64,000 nucleotides of DNA, from NCBI GenBank assembly GCA_025924315.1, contig JAICIO010000005.1, positions 1 to 64,000 on the forward strand, in the 5' to 3' direction. The notes beneath the pieces were generated by a model. The model searched no databases. It was not told the origin of the DNA and was given only the letters and a program-made list of their open reading frames with translations. This stretch comes from Phycisphaerae bacterium. GTDB lineage: Bacteria; Planctomycetota; Phycisphaerae; Tepidisphaerales; Tepidisphaeraceae. Numbering within the stretch: the stretch's first letter is position 1; every line of letters begins with the position of its first letter. The translations under genes and the position numbers were made by a program. Shown here piece by piece: positions 8,265 through 16,461 of this stretch.

Positions 8265-8999
8265 ATGCGTCAAGGGAGAATGATCCGCAGACTATCTGCG
8301 CTGGTGGGACTTGGGCTGACTTTGTCGGTCACGAGTGCGCGTGCTGCTTACGTCGATCTCACGAGCACCGGGAGCGTTGAGTTCAACAACGCCTGGTTCT
8401 TCGTCAACGACGACCACGACGCCAATCCGTCGAATGCGTTCGTGCGAATTCAGGCACATCAAGGCACCGTCGAATCCGGTTACAACAACAACGGGCCGGT
8501 CAGCGCCGACACCAAGTCCGGCAGCTATCTGCTGAAACTCAGCCAGCTCCCAATCGTGCAATACCAGGGCAACTCGTACTACCGATTTTTGCTCGACATC
8601 GGCGAGCCGCAGAGCGCGAGTCAGAAGACCATTTCGCTCGACGACCTGAAGCTATATTCGTTCCCAATCACGCCGGGCAACGACACGAAGGCGTTCGGCA
8701 CGGAGACCGGCTTCACGCTTCGTTACAACATCGACGTTGGCGCGACCGACAACGACATCAAGCTCAGCGACCGCAGCAACGGTCAAGGAAAGAACGACAT
8801 GGTCGCGCTGATCCCGACGTTCTACTCCGCCGACGATCAGTGGATCATGCTCTATTCGAAGTTCGGCGAAAAAGCGCCCGCCCAGGGAAGCTTCGAAGCC
8901 TGGAAGATCACGGCGACGGTCGTGCCGGAACCCATGACGATGATGCTGATCCCCGCCAGCGCGATGCTCCTGCTGGCACGTCGTCGGCGCCAGGCATAA
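8265..8999 (+). CDS. PEP-CTERM sorting domain protein
   Basis: A secreted protein of about 244 aa: signal peptide (LSALVGLGLTLSVTSARA), a middle part without a recognised domain, and a C-terminal PEP-CTERM signal consisting of VPEP, a hydrophobic stretch (MTMMLIPASAMLLL) and the basic tail ARRRRQ. In PEP-CTERM systems an exosortase processes such tails during export; no exosortase is in this window. ATG 8265 follows AGGAGCCGGAG; ATG 8280 with AAGGGAGA is an alternative start. Family A repeat copy 2 follows the stop by 27 bases. Confidence 0.85.
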   Translation: MRQGRMIRRLSALVGLGLTLSVTSARAAYVDLTSTGSVEFNNAWFFVNDDHDANPSNAFVRIQAHQGTVESGYNNNGPVSADTKSGSYLLKLSQLPIVQYQGNSYYRFLLDIGEPQSASQKTISLDDLKLYSFPITPGNDTKAFGTETGFTLRYNIDVGATDNDIKLSDRSNGQGKNDMVALIPTFYSADDQWIMLYSKFGEKAPAQGSFEAWKITATVVPEPMTMMLIPASAMLLLARRRRQA

Positions 9000-9026
9000 T
9001 CACACGCAAAACTCAGAAAGGGGTTT

Positions 9027-9098
9027 GTAGGGTGCGCTTCAGCGCACCGGTTATTCCGCGCGCACGAAAAATAACCGGTGCGCTGAAGCGCACCCTAC
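9027..9098. repeat. Family A REP element (G type), copy 2
   Basis: Both arms are of the G type (GTAGGGTGCGCTTCAGCGCACC and its complement). The right GTAG head (read on the minus strand) overlaps the 3' end of the ParA gene and supplies its TAG stop codon at 9095-9097. Confidence 0.92.
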
Positions 9099-10015
9099 GA
9101 TGCGACCTTCGTCGTGATCGGATTCGATTGGATCGACGGACTGATCGTCACTTCCACTTTCGGTGTCGGAGCAATCGGAGCAACTTGAGGCTCGGGAGTC
9201 ACTTGAACAGCAGGCGCTGTCGCCGGCGTCATCGCGTCAATTTCCTTCGCGAGCGCCCGGTAATCGGCCGCGCCGTTGCTCGTGGGACCATACGCGATGA
9301 TCGTCTGTCCAAAACTTGGCGACTCCGCAAGCTTGATGTTCCGGCGAATCTTGCTGTCGAAGATCTTCGCCCCGGCCCACGGCAACGGCTTGCCCTTCGC
9401 CTGCTCGATGAACGCGTTCAGCTCCGCGACGACTTCGCTCGTCAGCTTCGTCTGCGAATCGAACATCGTCAGCACGATCCCGCTGACCTTGAGCTTCGGA
9501 TTCATCCGCCGGTTCACGATCTGCACCGTCTCAAGCAATTTCGCGACGCCCTGCAGGGCGAGGAAATGCGGCTGCATCGGGATGATCACTTCGTTCGCGC
9601 ATGACAGCGCGTTGACCGTCAGCAACCCGAGCGACGGCGGGCAGTCGAGCAGGATGTAATCGAAGTCGTGCTGCGCCGCTTCAATCGCCCTTCGCAAGAC
9701 GAGCTCGCGACCGGGAACGCTCGCCAGCTCGATGTCCGCCGCGGCGAGGTCAATGCTGCTGGGCACGAGCGCGATGTTCTCGTCATCCACGCGGTGCATC
9801 GCTTCGAGAAACGTCTTCTCGCCGAGCAGCACGTCGTAAAGCGAGATGACTTCCGGCGTGAGGTTGATGCCGTAGTTGATCGTGAGGTGCGCCTGCGGGT
9901 CGAGATCGATCAGGCAGATCTTTCGTCCCATCTCCGCCAGCGCCGCGCCGAGATTGACGCAGGTCGTCGTCTTTCCCACCCCGCCCTTCTGGTTCATCAG
10001 CGCGATGATGCGCAT
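9095..10015 (-). CDS. ParA-family ATPase (orphan)
   Basis: Deviant Walker A KGGVGKTT at residues about 10-17, the conserved NQKGGVGKTTTCVNLGAALA start, LIDLDPQAH, and the YILLDCPPSLG Walker B region identify a ParA/Soj-type P-loop ATPase used in chromosome or cargo positioning. ATG 10015 has GGAGG five bases upstream. No parB or other partition gene adjoins it. The last 45 or so residues are a Pro/Ala/Val-rich low-complexity tail that runs into the repeat, and the stop codon lies inside the REP head, so the native C-terminus may have been altered. Confidence 0.9.
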   Translation of the reverse strand: MRIIALMNQKGGVGKTTTCVNLGAALAEMGRKICLIDLDPQAHLTINYGINLTPEVISLYDVLLGEKTFLEAMHRVDDENIALVPSSIDLAAADIELASVPGRELVLRRAIEAAQHDFDYILLDCPPSLGLLTVNALSCANEVIIPMQPHFLALQGVAKLLETVQIVNRRMNPKLKVSGIVLTMFDSQTKLTSEVVAELNAFIEQAKGKPLPWAGAKIFDSKIRRNIKLAESPSFGQTIIAYGPTSNGAADYRALAKEIDAMTPATAPAVQVTPEPQVAPIAPTPKVEVTISPSIQSNPITTKVAS

Positions 10016-10102
10016 GGCCACCTCCGTGTGTTGGGCGAGATTATAGGGGAAAATGGTGATTGTTGATTGGGGATTGAGGAAGAAAATGTGTCTTTCGTTC
10101 CG

Positions 10103-10156
10103 GCCGCTAGCGGCTTAGCGGGAGGATCAGACCGTTCCCGCTAAGCCGCAAGCGGC
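10103..10156. repeat. Inverted repeat, CCGCTAAGCCGCAAGCGG family, copy 2
   Basis: Arms 10103-10122 and 10137-10156 are reverse complements with one mismatch. Same family as 961-1018, here between the ParA and DUF72 genes. Confidence 0.8.
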
Positions 10157-10168
10157 CAGGAGCCCAGA

Positions 10169-11125
10169 CTACTTTTTCTTCCGAATCGCAGGCCAATGCT
10201 CGCGCGCTTCTTCCCCGACGATTCCCTCCGGCTCCTTCGGATGATCCTTGCTCCAATCCACACCGAGCCGGCGACACAGCGCCAGCGCATCGAAGGGCGC
10301 CTTCACCTTTGCGTCGTTGTCGAAGTAGACGAAGACGTCGCGCGACTTGCGATGCGAGGGCTCACGATCCGTAATGCATCGCTTATCGCACGGCTGTTTC
10401 CCGACCCGCCATTCCTTCATCCGCGCCGCCCACCAGTCGAGCGCTTTGTCGGTGTAGCCGCTCACATACAGCTCTTCATCGCCATGAAGTCGCGCATAAA
10501 TGAAGTCGGCGGTCACATCCTCCGCATAAGGCCACTTCCGCGCCGTGTCGGCGAACACGAACGCGATGTTGTGCTTCCGCAGCAGCTGCATGAACTCGGG
10601 GACCATGAATGATTGGTGCCGGATCTCGACCGCGTACCGGAGCTTTCGCTTTTTGTCCGTCTTCGTGTACGCGCGGCCCTTGAGCTTGTCGTTGTGCTCC
10701 TTCGCCAATTCCGCCGCGGACTCAGTATCGCGCGGGAGGAGCTCAAAGAACTCACTGAAACGCGCTTCGTTGTACGCAAAGCCCGGCGGAAATTGCCAGA
10801 GGATTGGCCCGAGCTTTTCCTTCAGAGCGAGCACACCGGATGCGAGGAAATTCGCCAGCGGCTCGCGCACGTCCTTCAGCTTCTTCATGTGTGTAATGAA
10901 CCGCCCGCCCTTCACGGAGAAGATGAAGTTCTCCGGCGTCTGCTCGTACCAAGTGCGATAGGAACTGGGTCGTTGGAGTGAGTAGAACGACCCGTTGATC
11001 TCGATCGAGTTGAACGTCTTGCTCGCGAACTCAAGCTCGCGTTTCTGCGTGAGGTCCTTCGGATAAAACGTGCCCCGCCACGGCGTATACGTCCAGCCTG
11101 AAATGCCAATGCGCGTCTCGGCCAT
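10169..11125 (-). CDS. DUF72 (YecE-like) protein
   Basis: The DUF72 TIM-barrel family is recognisable from RIGISGWTYTPWRGTFYP at the N-terminus, FNSIEINGSFYSLQRPSSYRTW, FSVKGGRFITHMKKL and GPILWQFPP. The length of 318 aa is somewhat above the usual 240-290 because of an insertion (residues about 140-160, Lys/Glu-rich) and a Lys-rich tail. The biochemical role of the family is not settled. It is an apparently monocistronic gene bounded by repeats on both sides. Confidence 0.9.
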   Translation of the reverse strand: MAETRIGISGWTYTPWRGTFYPKDLTQKRELEFASKTFNSIEINGSFYSLQRPSSYRTWYEQTPENFIFSVKGGRFITHMKKLKDVREPLANFLASGVLALKEKLGPILWQFPPGFAYNEARFSEFFELLPRDTESAAELAKEHNDKLKGRAYTKTDKKRKLRYAVEIRHQSFMVPEFMQLLRKHNIAFVFADTARKWPYAEDVTADFIYARLHGDEELYVSGYTDKALDWWAARMKEWRVGKQPCDKRCITDREPSHRKSRDVFVYFDNDAKVKAPFDALALCRRLGVDWSKDHPKEPEGIVGEEAREHWPAIRKKK

Positions 11126-11181
11126 CGAACGCTAATTGTGTGCGCCCCATCTCGATTTCGGCAACCGACGATTGAGTTCCA

Positions 11182-11256
11182 GTAGGGTCCGCTTCAGCGG
11201 ACCGGTTATTTCTTTCCGTGCGCTATCAGTAACCGGTCCGCTGAAGCGGACCCTAC
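11182..11256. repeat. Family A REP element (C type), copy 3
   Basis: Complete family A element with C-type arms. The 3' end of the TIGR02206 gene runs into it, so one arm is translated as the last residues of that protein. Confidence 0.92.
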
Positions 11257-11940
11257 GAGAACTCGCGCGACCTCCCACGGCAGCATCAGCAATGCCATCG
11301 CGAGCTGTCCCAGCAGAAAGATCCACACAATCCGCAGCGGCCACTTGCCGAGATAATCGACGATCGATGTCTGTTTCGTCATTGCGTCGCCGACGTAGCC
11401 ATAATTCGCGTGCAGCCGGATGTCGAGCGGAATGATGATCGCGAGATATCCGATGCCGATGAGCGTTACCCAACCGTAATCGCGCCACGTCGGCCGATAT
11501 CCACGCGCCACGACATCGTAGATCGGCACGCCGATCACGATGGTGTGATTGATCCAGTACATCCAGAAGCCAAATGTCGCGGGGCCGATGACGAGGTCCG
11601 GCGTGATGATGCTTTGCGTGCTCAGACCGATGCCCCAGAAATAGAGCAACGCACGAAAGGCCCGGATGCGGGTCAGCAAAACAATCGGGACGCACAGCCC
11701 CGCCAGGTTGCAGATGTGAATCGGTAGCGCAACCGACGGATCAAACGATCCCGGCAGCATCCAGCGTCCGTGATCAATCGTCCAGAACACGACCGCGACA
11801 ATCGCCAGCGTCCAGTCGAGCGCGCGACTTTTCGGCGTCCCTTCCCACTTTCGGCCCAGATAGATGATCAGCGCCGTAAACGCACCGAGCATTACCAGCA
11901 TCAGCAGGTGCATCAACGAAAAGGAATGGAAATCGGACAT
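11206..11940 (-). CDS. TIGR02206 (YwaF-type) membrane protein with REP-encoded tail
   Basis: An integral membrane protein of 244 aa with several hydrophobic helices. LPIHICNLAGL in the third helix region and NHTIVIGVPIYDV fit the TIGR02206/YwaF family of unknown function. The final residues (VGSASADRLLIAHGKK) are exactly the translation of a family A repeat arm and spacer, so the repeat has replaced or extended the original C-terminus and supplies the stop. The last membrane segment ends just before this tail, so the protein is probably still functional. Confidence 0.85.
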   Translation of the reverse strand: MSDFHSFSLMHLLMLVMLGAFTALIIYLGRKWEGTPKSRALDWTLAIVAVVFWTIDHGRWMLPGSFDPSVALPIHICNLAGLCVPIVLLTRIRAFRALLYFWGIGLSTQSIITPDLVIGPATFGFWMYWINHTIVIGVPIYDVVARGYRPTWRDYGWVTLIGIGYLAIIIPLDIRLHANYGYVGDAMTKQTSIVDYLGKWPLRIVWIFLLGQLAMALLMLPWEVARVLVGSASADRLLIAHGKK

Positions 11941-11953
11941 GTGCGAGTTGCGC

Positions 11954-12016
11954 GTTTAGCCCCCGCGGCCACGCGGGGATTTCCCGTCGCGCCCCACGTG
12001 ATCGCGGGGGCTAAAC
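11954..12016. repeat. TTTAGC-headed inverted repeat (CCCCCGCG stem)
   Basis: GTTTAGCCCCCGCG at 11954-11967 and its exact reverse complement at 12003-12016 bound a 63-bp element that contains an inner hairpin (CCCCGC-GGCCAC-GCGGGG). It belongs to the TTTAG-headed group also seen at 12641, 19536, 38217 and 45118. Confidence 0.8.
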
Positions 12017-12027
12017 GATCACCCGCA

Positions 12028-12579
12028 TCATTCGCGGACGAAGTAGAGCTTGTTGTCTTCGAGCTTGTAGAGCATCGGGGCGACGATCACCTTCGGATAG
12101 CGGCGACGCAGTCGATCCGCCTCGCTCTTCACGAAGTCAAGCTCGTTGCCGATCTCAAACAGCGGCGCGTAGGCGTCAAACTGGCGCTCGGCCTGGTCGC
12201 GCGTCCATCCGCCATTCTCCATCAGCCCGGTGATGAACGCCTCGCGGCGGCTCATCAGGTTGCTCATGCGGCAGTTCGTGTGCACGAGCAGCGCGATCGC
12301 CCGCACGCCCGCGGAGATCGCCATCGAAACCTTGAACTCGCTATGCCGCAGATTCCCGCCACCGGAGCGGATGATGTACGCGAAGTTTTCCGGCATGTGC
12401 AGATGCTTGCGGCTGTCCATGCACATCCCGACCAGCAGCTTGGCGTTGTCGTACGGGTCGAATGGGCGATGGAGGTTGTGGTACTCGATCAAATCGCCGA
12501 TGGGCGTGCCCCGATAGGGTGCGGGAATCTCTTCCGGACGGGTCACGGTGATCAGGTTGTCGGTTTCGAGGTCAGTCAC
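12028..12579 (-). CDS. Beta-carbonic-anhydrase-like protein
   Basis: The protein carries the beta-carbonic-anhydrase zinc signature: CMDSR (Cys ligand plus Asp-Arg dyad) near residue 53, IIRSGGGN where true enzymes have RNAGN, and HTNCR for the His-X2-Cys ligand pair. The usual glycine after the second Cys is Arg here. At 183 aa it is short, lacking the long N-terminal helices of many beta enzymes. CO2 hydration is plausible because all three zinc ligands are kept, but the divergence leaves room for another activity. The start is a GTG. Confidence 0.75.
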   Translation of the reverse strand: MTDLETDNLITVTRPEEIPAPYRGTPIGDLIEYHNLHRPFDPYDNAKLLVGMCMDSRKHLHMPENFAYIIRSGGGNLRHSEFKVSMAISAGVRAIALLVHTNCRMSNLMSRREAFITGLMENGGWTRDQAERQFDAYAPLFEIGNELDFVKSEADRLRRRYPKVIVAPMLYKLEDNKLYFVRE

Positions 12580-12640
12580 AGCATGGGACAGGATAGTGAT
12601 TTTCGCGGGAATGTCATTGTTCGATCGTATGAATCACCTC

Positions 12641-12720
12641 ATTTAGCCGAGGGGGCTTGCCCCGCGCGAAACGTCATTCGCCTCCGCGGGGTCCGCGCGG
12701 GGCAAGCCCCGCGGCTAAAT
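12641..12720. repeat. Non-autonomous copy of the RAYT-end repeat
   Basis: The left end ATTTAGCCGAGGGGGCTTG, CCCCGCGCGAAACGT and the right end (GGGGCAAGCCCCGCGGCTAAAT) closely match the inverted repeat that encloses the transposase at 28207-28883, including the bases just inside the repeat (GCGCGAAACGT). It looks like an internally deleted, MITE-like copy. Confidence 0.85.
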
Positions 12721-12723
12721 GGG

Positions 12724-13227
12724 TTATAAAGTCTCTTCATACACCCGCGCTGTTCGATCGTCGAAGCAGCAGAAGAGCACCTCGTCAATCTGTGGGTGTT
12801 TATCGAGAAACTCGCGCACTTCCCGCACCGCGATCTCGGTCGCACGCTTCAATGGAAACCCGTAAATACCGGTGCTGATCGCGGGGAACGCAATCGAGTG
12901 AATCTTGTGATCGATCGCCGTCTGGAGCGCGTTGCGGTAACAATTCGCAAGCGACTCGTCTTCGCCATGCCCGCCGCCGTCCCAGACGGGACCGACCGCA
13001 TGGATTACATACTTCGCGGGCAGGTCATAACCTTTTGTCAATCGAACTTCGCCCGTGGGGCATCCGCCGAGCTTTCGGCATTCGTCAAGCAGCTTCGGAC
13101 CCGCCGCACGATGGATCGCGCCATCAACCCCTCCGCCACCAAGCAGAGACGAATTCGCCGCGTTCACGATCGCATCGACCTCGAGCTCCGTGATGTCGCC
13201 TTCGACGATTTTGATTTGTTCAGGCAT
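12724..13227 (-). CDS. Macro-domain ADP-ribose hydrolase (YmdB-like)
   Basis: The whole 167-aa protein is one macro domain: [27 protein letters not shown] (residues about 17-43), [25 protein letters not shown], and [13 protein letters not shown], which form the ADP-ribose pocket. YmdB/MacroD-type members deacetylate O-acetyl-ADP-ribose or remove mono-ADP-ribose. Catalytic Asn and Asp equivalents (NAAN, GGVDGAI) are present. The stop codon lies four bases after a TTTAG-type repeat. Confidence 0.92.
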   Translation of the reverse strand: MPEQIKIVEGDITELEVDAIVNAANSSLLGGGGVDGAIHRAAGPKLLDECRKLGGCPTGEVRLTKGYDLPAKYVIHAVGPVWDGGGHGEDESLANCYRNALQTAIDHKIHSIAFPAISTGIYGFPLKRATEIAVREVREFLDKHPQIDEVLFCCFDDRTARVYEETL

Positions 13228-13249
13228 CGCGGCATTTTAAAAAGAGATA

Positions 13250-13340
13250 TCGCGAAGGCGCGAAGACGCGCGAAGGTTCGCGAAGAAACCTTGTTCAAAT
13301 CCTTCTTCGTGAATCTTCGCGTCTCTTCGCGCCTTCGCGA
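13250..13340. repeat. Inverted iterated CGCGAAGG repeat
   Basis: The left arm is made of iterated CGCGAAGG/CGCGAAG words and the right arm is their reverse complement (CTTCGCG words). It belongs to the group of short-word iterated inverted repeats seen also at 35899, 43232, 43579 and 44198. Confidence 0.7.
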
Positions 13341-13355
13341 CAGAATTCTTCTGAA

Positions 13356-13772
13356 TTAGATATAAAACGGATACATCGGATACGCATATCCCGGTGCCCA
13401 GAAGGGCCCGAAGCCGTAGTAGCCATACACGCGCGAGAAGTACTCCTCGTTGATCAGCTCCGGATCGTAGTGCGGCGCCGACATCACATCCTGTCGCGTG
13501 CGGTCGACGTGAACGACGTTGTTCTCGATCTTCTTGATCGCATCAACCGGAATGAGAAAGCGCGTCTCACCGATCCCGAGGAATCCACCGGATGCGACTT
13601 CGATGAAGCGCACGTGCTTCTGCGTATCGTCGATGAGCAACTCTTCCACGTCGCCAATGTCATCGCCATTCGAATCGACGACCTTGCGTCCACGAATATC
13701 CTCTGCGGGCTGCGCGAGGGCGAGGTCGGTCTGCCCAAGCCGGAGCAGGGTTGCGTTTGCGGGCATCGTCAT
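13356..13772 (-). CDS. PRC-barrel domain protein
   Basis: A 138-aa cytoplasmic protein. Residues about 20-95 form a PRC barrel (DIRGRKVVDSNGDDIGDVEELLIDD, then VRFIEVASGGFLGIGETRFLIPVDAI), a small beta domain used in RNA processing factors and stress proteins. The C-terminus is rich in Tyr, Pro and Phe (YGYYGFGPFWAPGYAYPMYP), which is unusual. GGGAGG precedes the ATG by four bases. The partner is unknown. Confidence 0.88.
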   Translation of the reverse strand: MTMPANATLLRLGQTDLALAQPAEDIRGRKVVDSNGDDIGDVEELLIDDTQKHVRFIEVASGGFLGIGETRFLIPVDAIKKIENNVVHVDRTRQDVMSAPHYDPELINEEYFSRVYGYYGFGPFWAPGYAYPMYPFYI

Positions 13773-13953
13773 GGGGCCTCCCGTTAAAACAACTTCCCTT
13801 CATAGAATCTGCTTACAAACGACGCGCCGCAGAAGTTGCCGCCTCCGGAATGCCCGAAATTCCATGGGATGTACAGGCGAATTGGCTGAATGTATTCATT
13901 ACTTTCAGGCTGTTGCTGATTCGAAGCGTCGCTCGGCCGCCATCGTGTCGCAC

Positions 13954-14310
13954 ATGTGGTTTCGGAAGCGCAAGACATTGCCGCCGGAGGTGCGCGAGAA
14001 GATCCTCGCCTCGAAACCCATACGCCGCGCTGACAGCACCCTGAACCGATCGCGCGTGACCATTCCGATCGCCCCGCGCCGCGGCTTTCTCTTCCGCATT
14101 CCTGAAGGCGCAACCAAAACATTCGAGCTCGATGCGATGGGACTCTTCGTCTGGACTCGATGCGACGGTGAGACGACGGTCGAGCAAATCGTCGAAGAAT
14201 TTGCCGAAAACTTCGCCATCGATCGCCACCGCGCCGAAGCCTCGACGCTCGAATTTCTCAATCTCCTCGCCGGCCGCGCGCTCGTCGCTCGCAAGGTCGA
14301 ACCCGGCTAA
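13954..14310 (+). CDS. PqqD-family peptide-chaperone-like protein
   Basis: A 118-aa protein whose C-terminal two thirds read as a PqqD/winged-helix RiPP-recognition-type domain: FELDAMGLFVWTRCDGETTVEQIVEEFAE and LEFLNLLAGRALV. In RiPP pathways such domains bind the leader peptide for a radical-SAM enzyme. No radical-SAM or precursor gene is adjacent, so this is a stand-alone member; similar orphans are common in Planctomycetota and have no proven role. The stop is nine bases from the pncB start, suggesting co-transcription with the NAD salvage genes. Confidence 0.8.
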   Translation: MWFRKRKTLPPEVREKILASKPIRRADSTLNRSRVTIPIAPRRGFLFRIPEGATKTFELDAMGLFVWTRCDGETTVEQIVEEFAENFAIDRHRAEASTLEFLNLLAGRALVARKVEPG

Positions 14311-14319
14311 GATTCCTCC

Positions 14320-15798
14320 GTGCAACCGCTCTCGCAGCTTTACAAACACTCGCTCGCACTGCTGACCGATCTCTATCAGATCACGATGGCCTACGGCTAT
14401 TGGAAGAGCGGCCTCGCCCTGCGCAAGGCGGTGTTTCATTCGCTCTTCCGCAGCAACCCGTTCGCCGGCGGATACGCCATCTGCTGCGGACTCGAATACT
14501 TTCTCGATTACCTCGAGCAGTTTCATTTCGACGAATCCGATCTGAGCTATCTCGCGAAGCAGAAAGGCAACGATGGCAATCCGCTCTTCGAACGCGGCTT
14601 CATCGACTATCTCCGCGATCTGAAATTCAGCGTCGATGTCGATGCGATCCCCGAAGGCACCGCGGTCTTTCCGGGTGAACCGCTCGTGCGCATTACAGGT
14701 CCGCTCATTGAGTGCCAGCTCATCGAAACTCCACTGCTCAACATCGTGAATTTCCAGACGCTGATCGCGACGAAGGCGGCGCGGATTTGTTTGGCAGCGC
14801 AAGGCGAGCCGGTAATCGACTTCGGCCTGCGCCGCGCGCAAGGGATCGACGGCGCCCTGACCGCCGCCCGCGCCGCATATGTCGGCGGATGCACCGGCAC
14901 GAGCAATGTGCTCGCGGGGAAGCTGTTCGACATTCCGGTGAAAGGCACGCACGCGCACAGCTGGGTCATGACCTTCGACACGGAGCTCGAAGCGTTCGAA
15001 GCGTACGCGAAGGCGCTCCCGAACAATTGCGTGTTTCTCGTTGATACGTACGACACGCTCGAAGGCGTGCGACACGCGATCGAAGTCGGCAAGCATCTCC
15101 GCCAACGCGGACATGAAATGATTGGCATTCGCCTCGACTCCGGCGACCTCGCGTATCTCAGCATCGAAGCGCGCAAGATGCTCGACGCCGCCGGCTTTGA
15201 AAAGGCCGGCATTCTCGCGAGCAACGATCTCGATGAAAACGTCATCACGAGCCTCAAGCAGCAAGGCGCGACGATCGCGGTGTGGGGCGTCGGCACGCGG
15301 CTGGTCACCGGCGGCGAGCAGGCGGCGCTCGGCGGAGTCTATAAATTGTCTGCCGTCCAGGATGAGCGCGGCCAGTGGCAGAATCGCATCAAACTGTCCG
15401 AGCAAACCGCGAAGGTTTCGGTGCCCGGCGTGCAGCAGGTGCGACGCTTCTCCGACGAAAGCGGGTTCATCGGCGACGCGATTTACGACCTGCACTCGAA
15501 CATTCCCGATGCGCCGACGATCATCGACCCGAGCGATCCGATCCGGCGAAAGACCTTCTCTGCGCAGTCGAAGTGCGAAGACCTCCTCGTGCCCGTCGTA
15601 AGAAATGGAAGAATCACTTATGACATCCCCCCGCTCGCAAAGGTGCGCGAGCGATCGCTCGATCAGTTGAATCACCTTCACGCGGGGATGAAGCGATTGA
15701 TCAACCCGCACCGTTACCCGGTCGGCCTCGAACGCGGGCTGTTTGAAACGCGCGCGGCGATGATCGAGAAGCTGAAGGCGGGGAGGGAACAGAAATGA
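14320..15798 (+). CDS. pncB: Nicotinate phosphoribosyltransferase
   Basis: The enzyme converts nicotinate and PRPP to nicotinate mononucleotide, the entry step of NAD salvage. Family features: LLTDLYQITMAYGYW at the N-terminus, FHSLFRSNPFAGGYAI, DFGLRRAQGIDGALTAARA, the GTSNVLAG and GTHAHSWVM segments holding the substrate-binding residues, and IGIRLDSGDLA. The length of 492 aa matches the longer bacterial form. The start is GTG 14320; no in-frame ATG is closer. It overlaps pncA by four bases (ATGA). Confidence 0.95.
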   Translation: MQPLSQLYKHSLALLTDLYQITMAYGYWKSGLALRKAVFHSLFRSNPFAGGYAICCGLEYFLDYLEQFHFDESDLSYLAKQKGNDGNPLFERGFIDYLRDLKFSVDVDAIPEGTAVFPGEPLVRITGPLIECQLIETPLLNIVNFQTLIATKAARICLAAQGEPVIDFGLRRAQGIDGALTAARAAYVGGCTGTSNVLAGKLFDIPVKGTHAHSWVMTFDTELEAFEAYAKALPNNCVFLVDTYDTLEGVRHAIEVGKHLRQRGHEMIGIRLDSGDLAYLSIEARKMLDAAGFEKAGILASNDLDENVITSLKQQGATIAVWGVGTRLVTGGEQAALGGVYKLSAVQDERGQWQNRIKLSEQTAKVSVPGVQQVRRFSDESGFIGDAIYDLHSNIPDAPTIIDPSDPIRRKTFSAQSKCEDLLVPVVRNGRITYDIPPLAKVRERSLDQLNHLHAGMKRLINPHRYPVGLERGLFETRAAMIEKLKAGREQK

Positions 15799-16391
15799 AA
15801 GCACTGATTCTGGTCGATCTGCAAAACGATTTCTGCCCGGGCGGCGCGCTCGCCGTGCCGGAGGGCGATCAAGTCATTCCGCTCGCGAACGAATTGCAAA
15901 AACAGTTCGATCTCGTCGTCGCGACGCAGGATTGGCATCCGCGGGATCACGCGTCGTTCGCGTCGAATCATCCTGGCCGAAAGATCGGCGACGTCATCGA
16001 GCTCGATGGCCTGCCGCAGGTTCTTTGGCCGGATCACTGCGTGCAGAACACGCCGGGCGCGGAGCTGGTTGCATCCCTCGATAAAACGAACATCGCCCGT
16101 GTCTTCCAGAAAGGCACCGACCGCTGCATCGACAGCTACAGCGGATTCTTCGACAACGGCCACCGCAAGGCGACGGGACTCGGGAACTATCTCAAGTCGA
16201 AAGGCGTGACCGAGGTGTACGTCTGCGGCCTCGCGACGGATTACTGTGTGAAGTTCACCGCCTTGGATGCGGTGCAACTCCGATTCAAGACGCACCTATA
16301 CGCGAATGCGTCGCGCGGTGTAGATTTGAAGCCCGGCGATGTCGATCGCGCGATCGAAGACATGAAACAAGCGGGCGTCGAAGTGAAGTAG
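15795..16391 (+). CDS. pncA: Nicotinamidase
   Basis: Nicotinamidase hydrolyses nicotinamide to nicotinate, feeding pncB directly upstream. The isochorismatase-fold features are complete: LILVDLQNDFCPGGALAVP with the catalytic Asp, the metal-site DWHPRDHASF, the QVLWPDHCVQNTPGAE segment, and the nucleophile Cys in GLATDYCVKFTALDA. A four-base overlap with pncB indicates translational coupling. The TAG stop is the TAG of a GTAG-headed repeat that begins at 16388, so the native C-terminus may have been cut or altered; the length is nevertheless normal. Confidence 0.96.
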   Translation: MKALILVDLQNDFCPGGALAVPEGDQVIPLANELQKQFDLVVATQDWHPRDHASFASNHPGRKIGDVIELDGLPQVLWPDHCVQNTPGAELVASLDKTNIARVFQKGTDRCIDSYSGFFDNGHRKATGLGNYLKSKGVTEVYVCGLATDYCVKFTALDAVQLRFKTHLYANASRGVDLKPGDVDRAIEDMKQAGVEVK

Positions 16392-16456
16392 CACGGGTTT
16401 TCAACCCGTGCGGTTTTTTGGCCTATCAGAGTGCACGAGTTGAAAACCCGTGCTAC
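16388..16456. repeat. Family B paired-hairpin REP (GTAGCACGGGTT)
   Basis: GTAG followed by the hairpin CACGGGTT-TTC-AACCCGTG, a short spacer, then the complementary arm ending GTGCTAC. It supplies the pncA stop codon and directly precedes the gamma carbonic anhydrase gene. A second, interrupted copy is at 43564-43712. Confidence 0.88.
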
Positions 16457-16461
16457 GAATC

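Noticed and set aside
13813-15804. 663-codon antisense ORF opposite the PqqD-like and pncB genes
   Set aside because: The plus strand encodes clear PqqD-like and PncB proteins; the antisense product has shadow composition and no domain.
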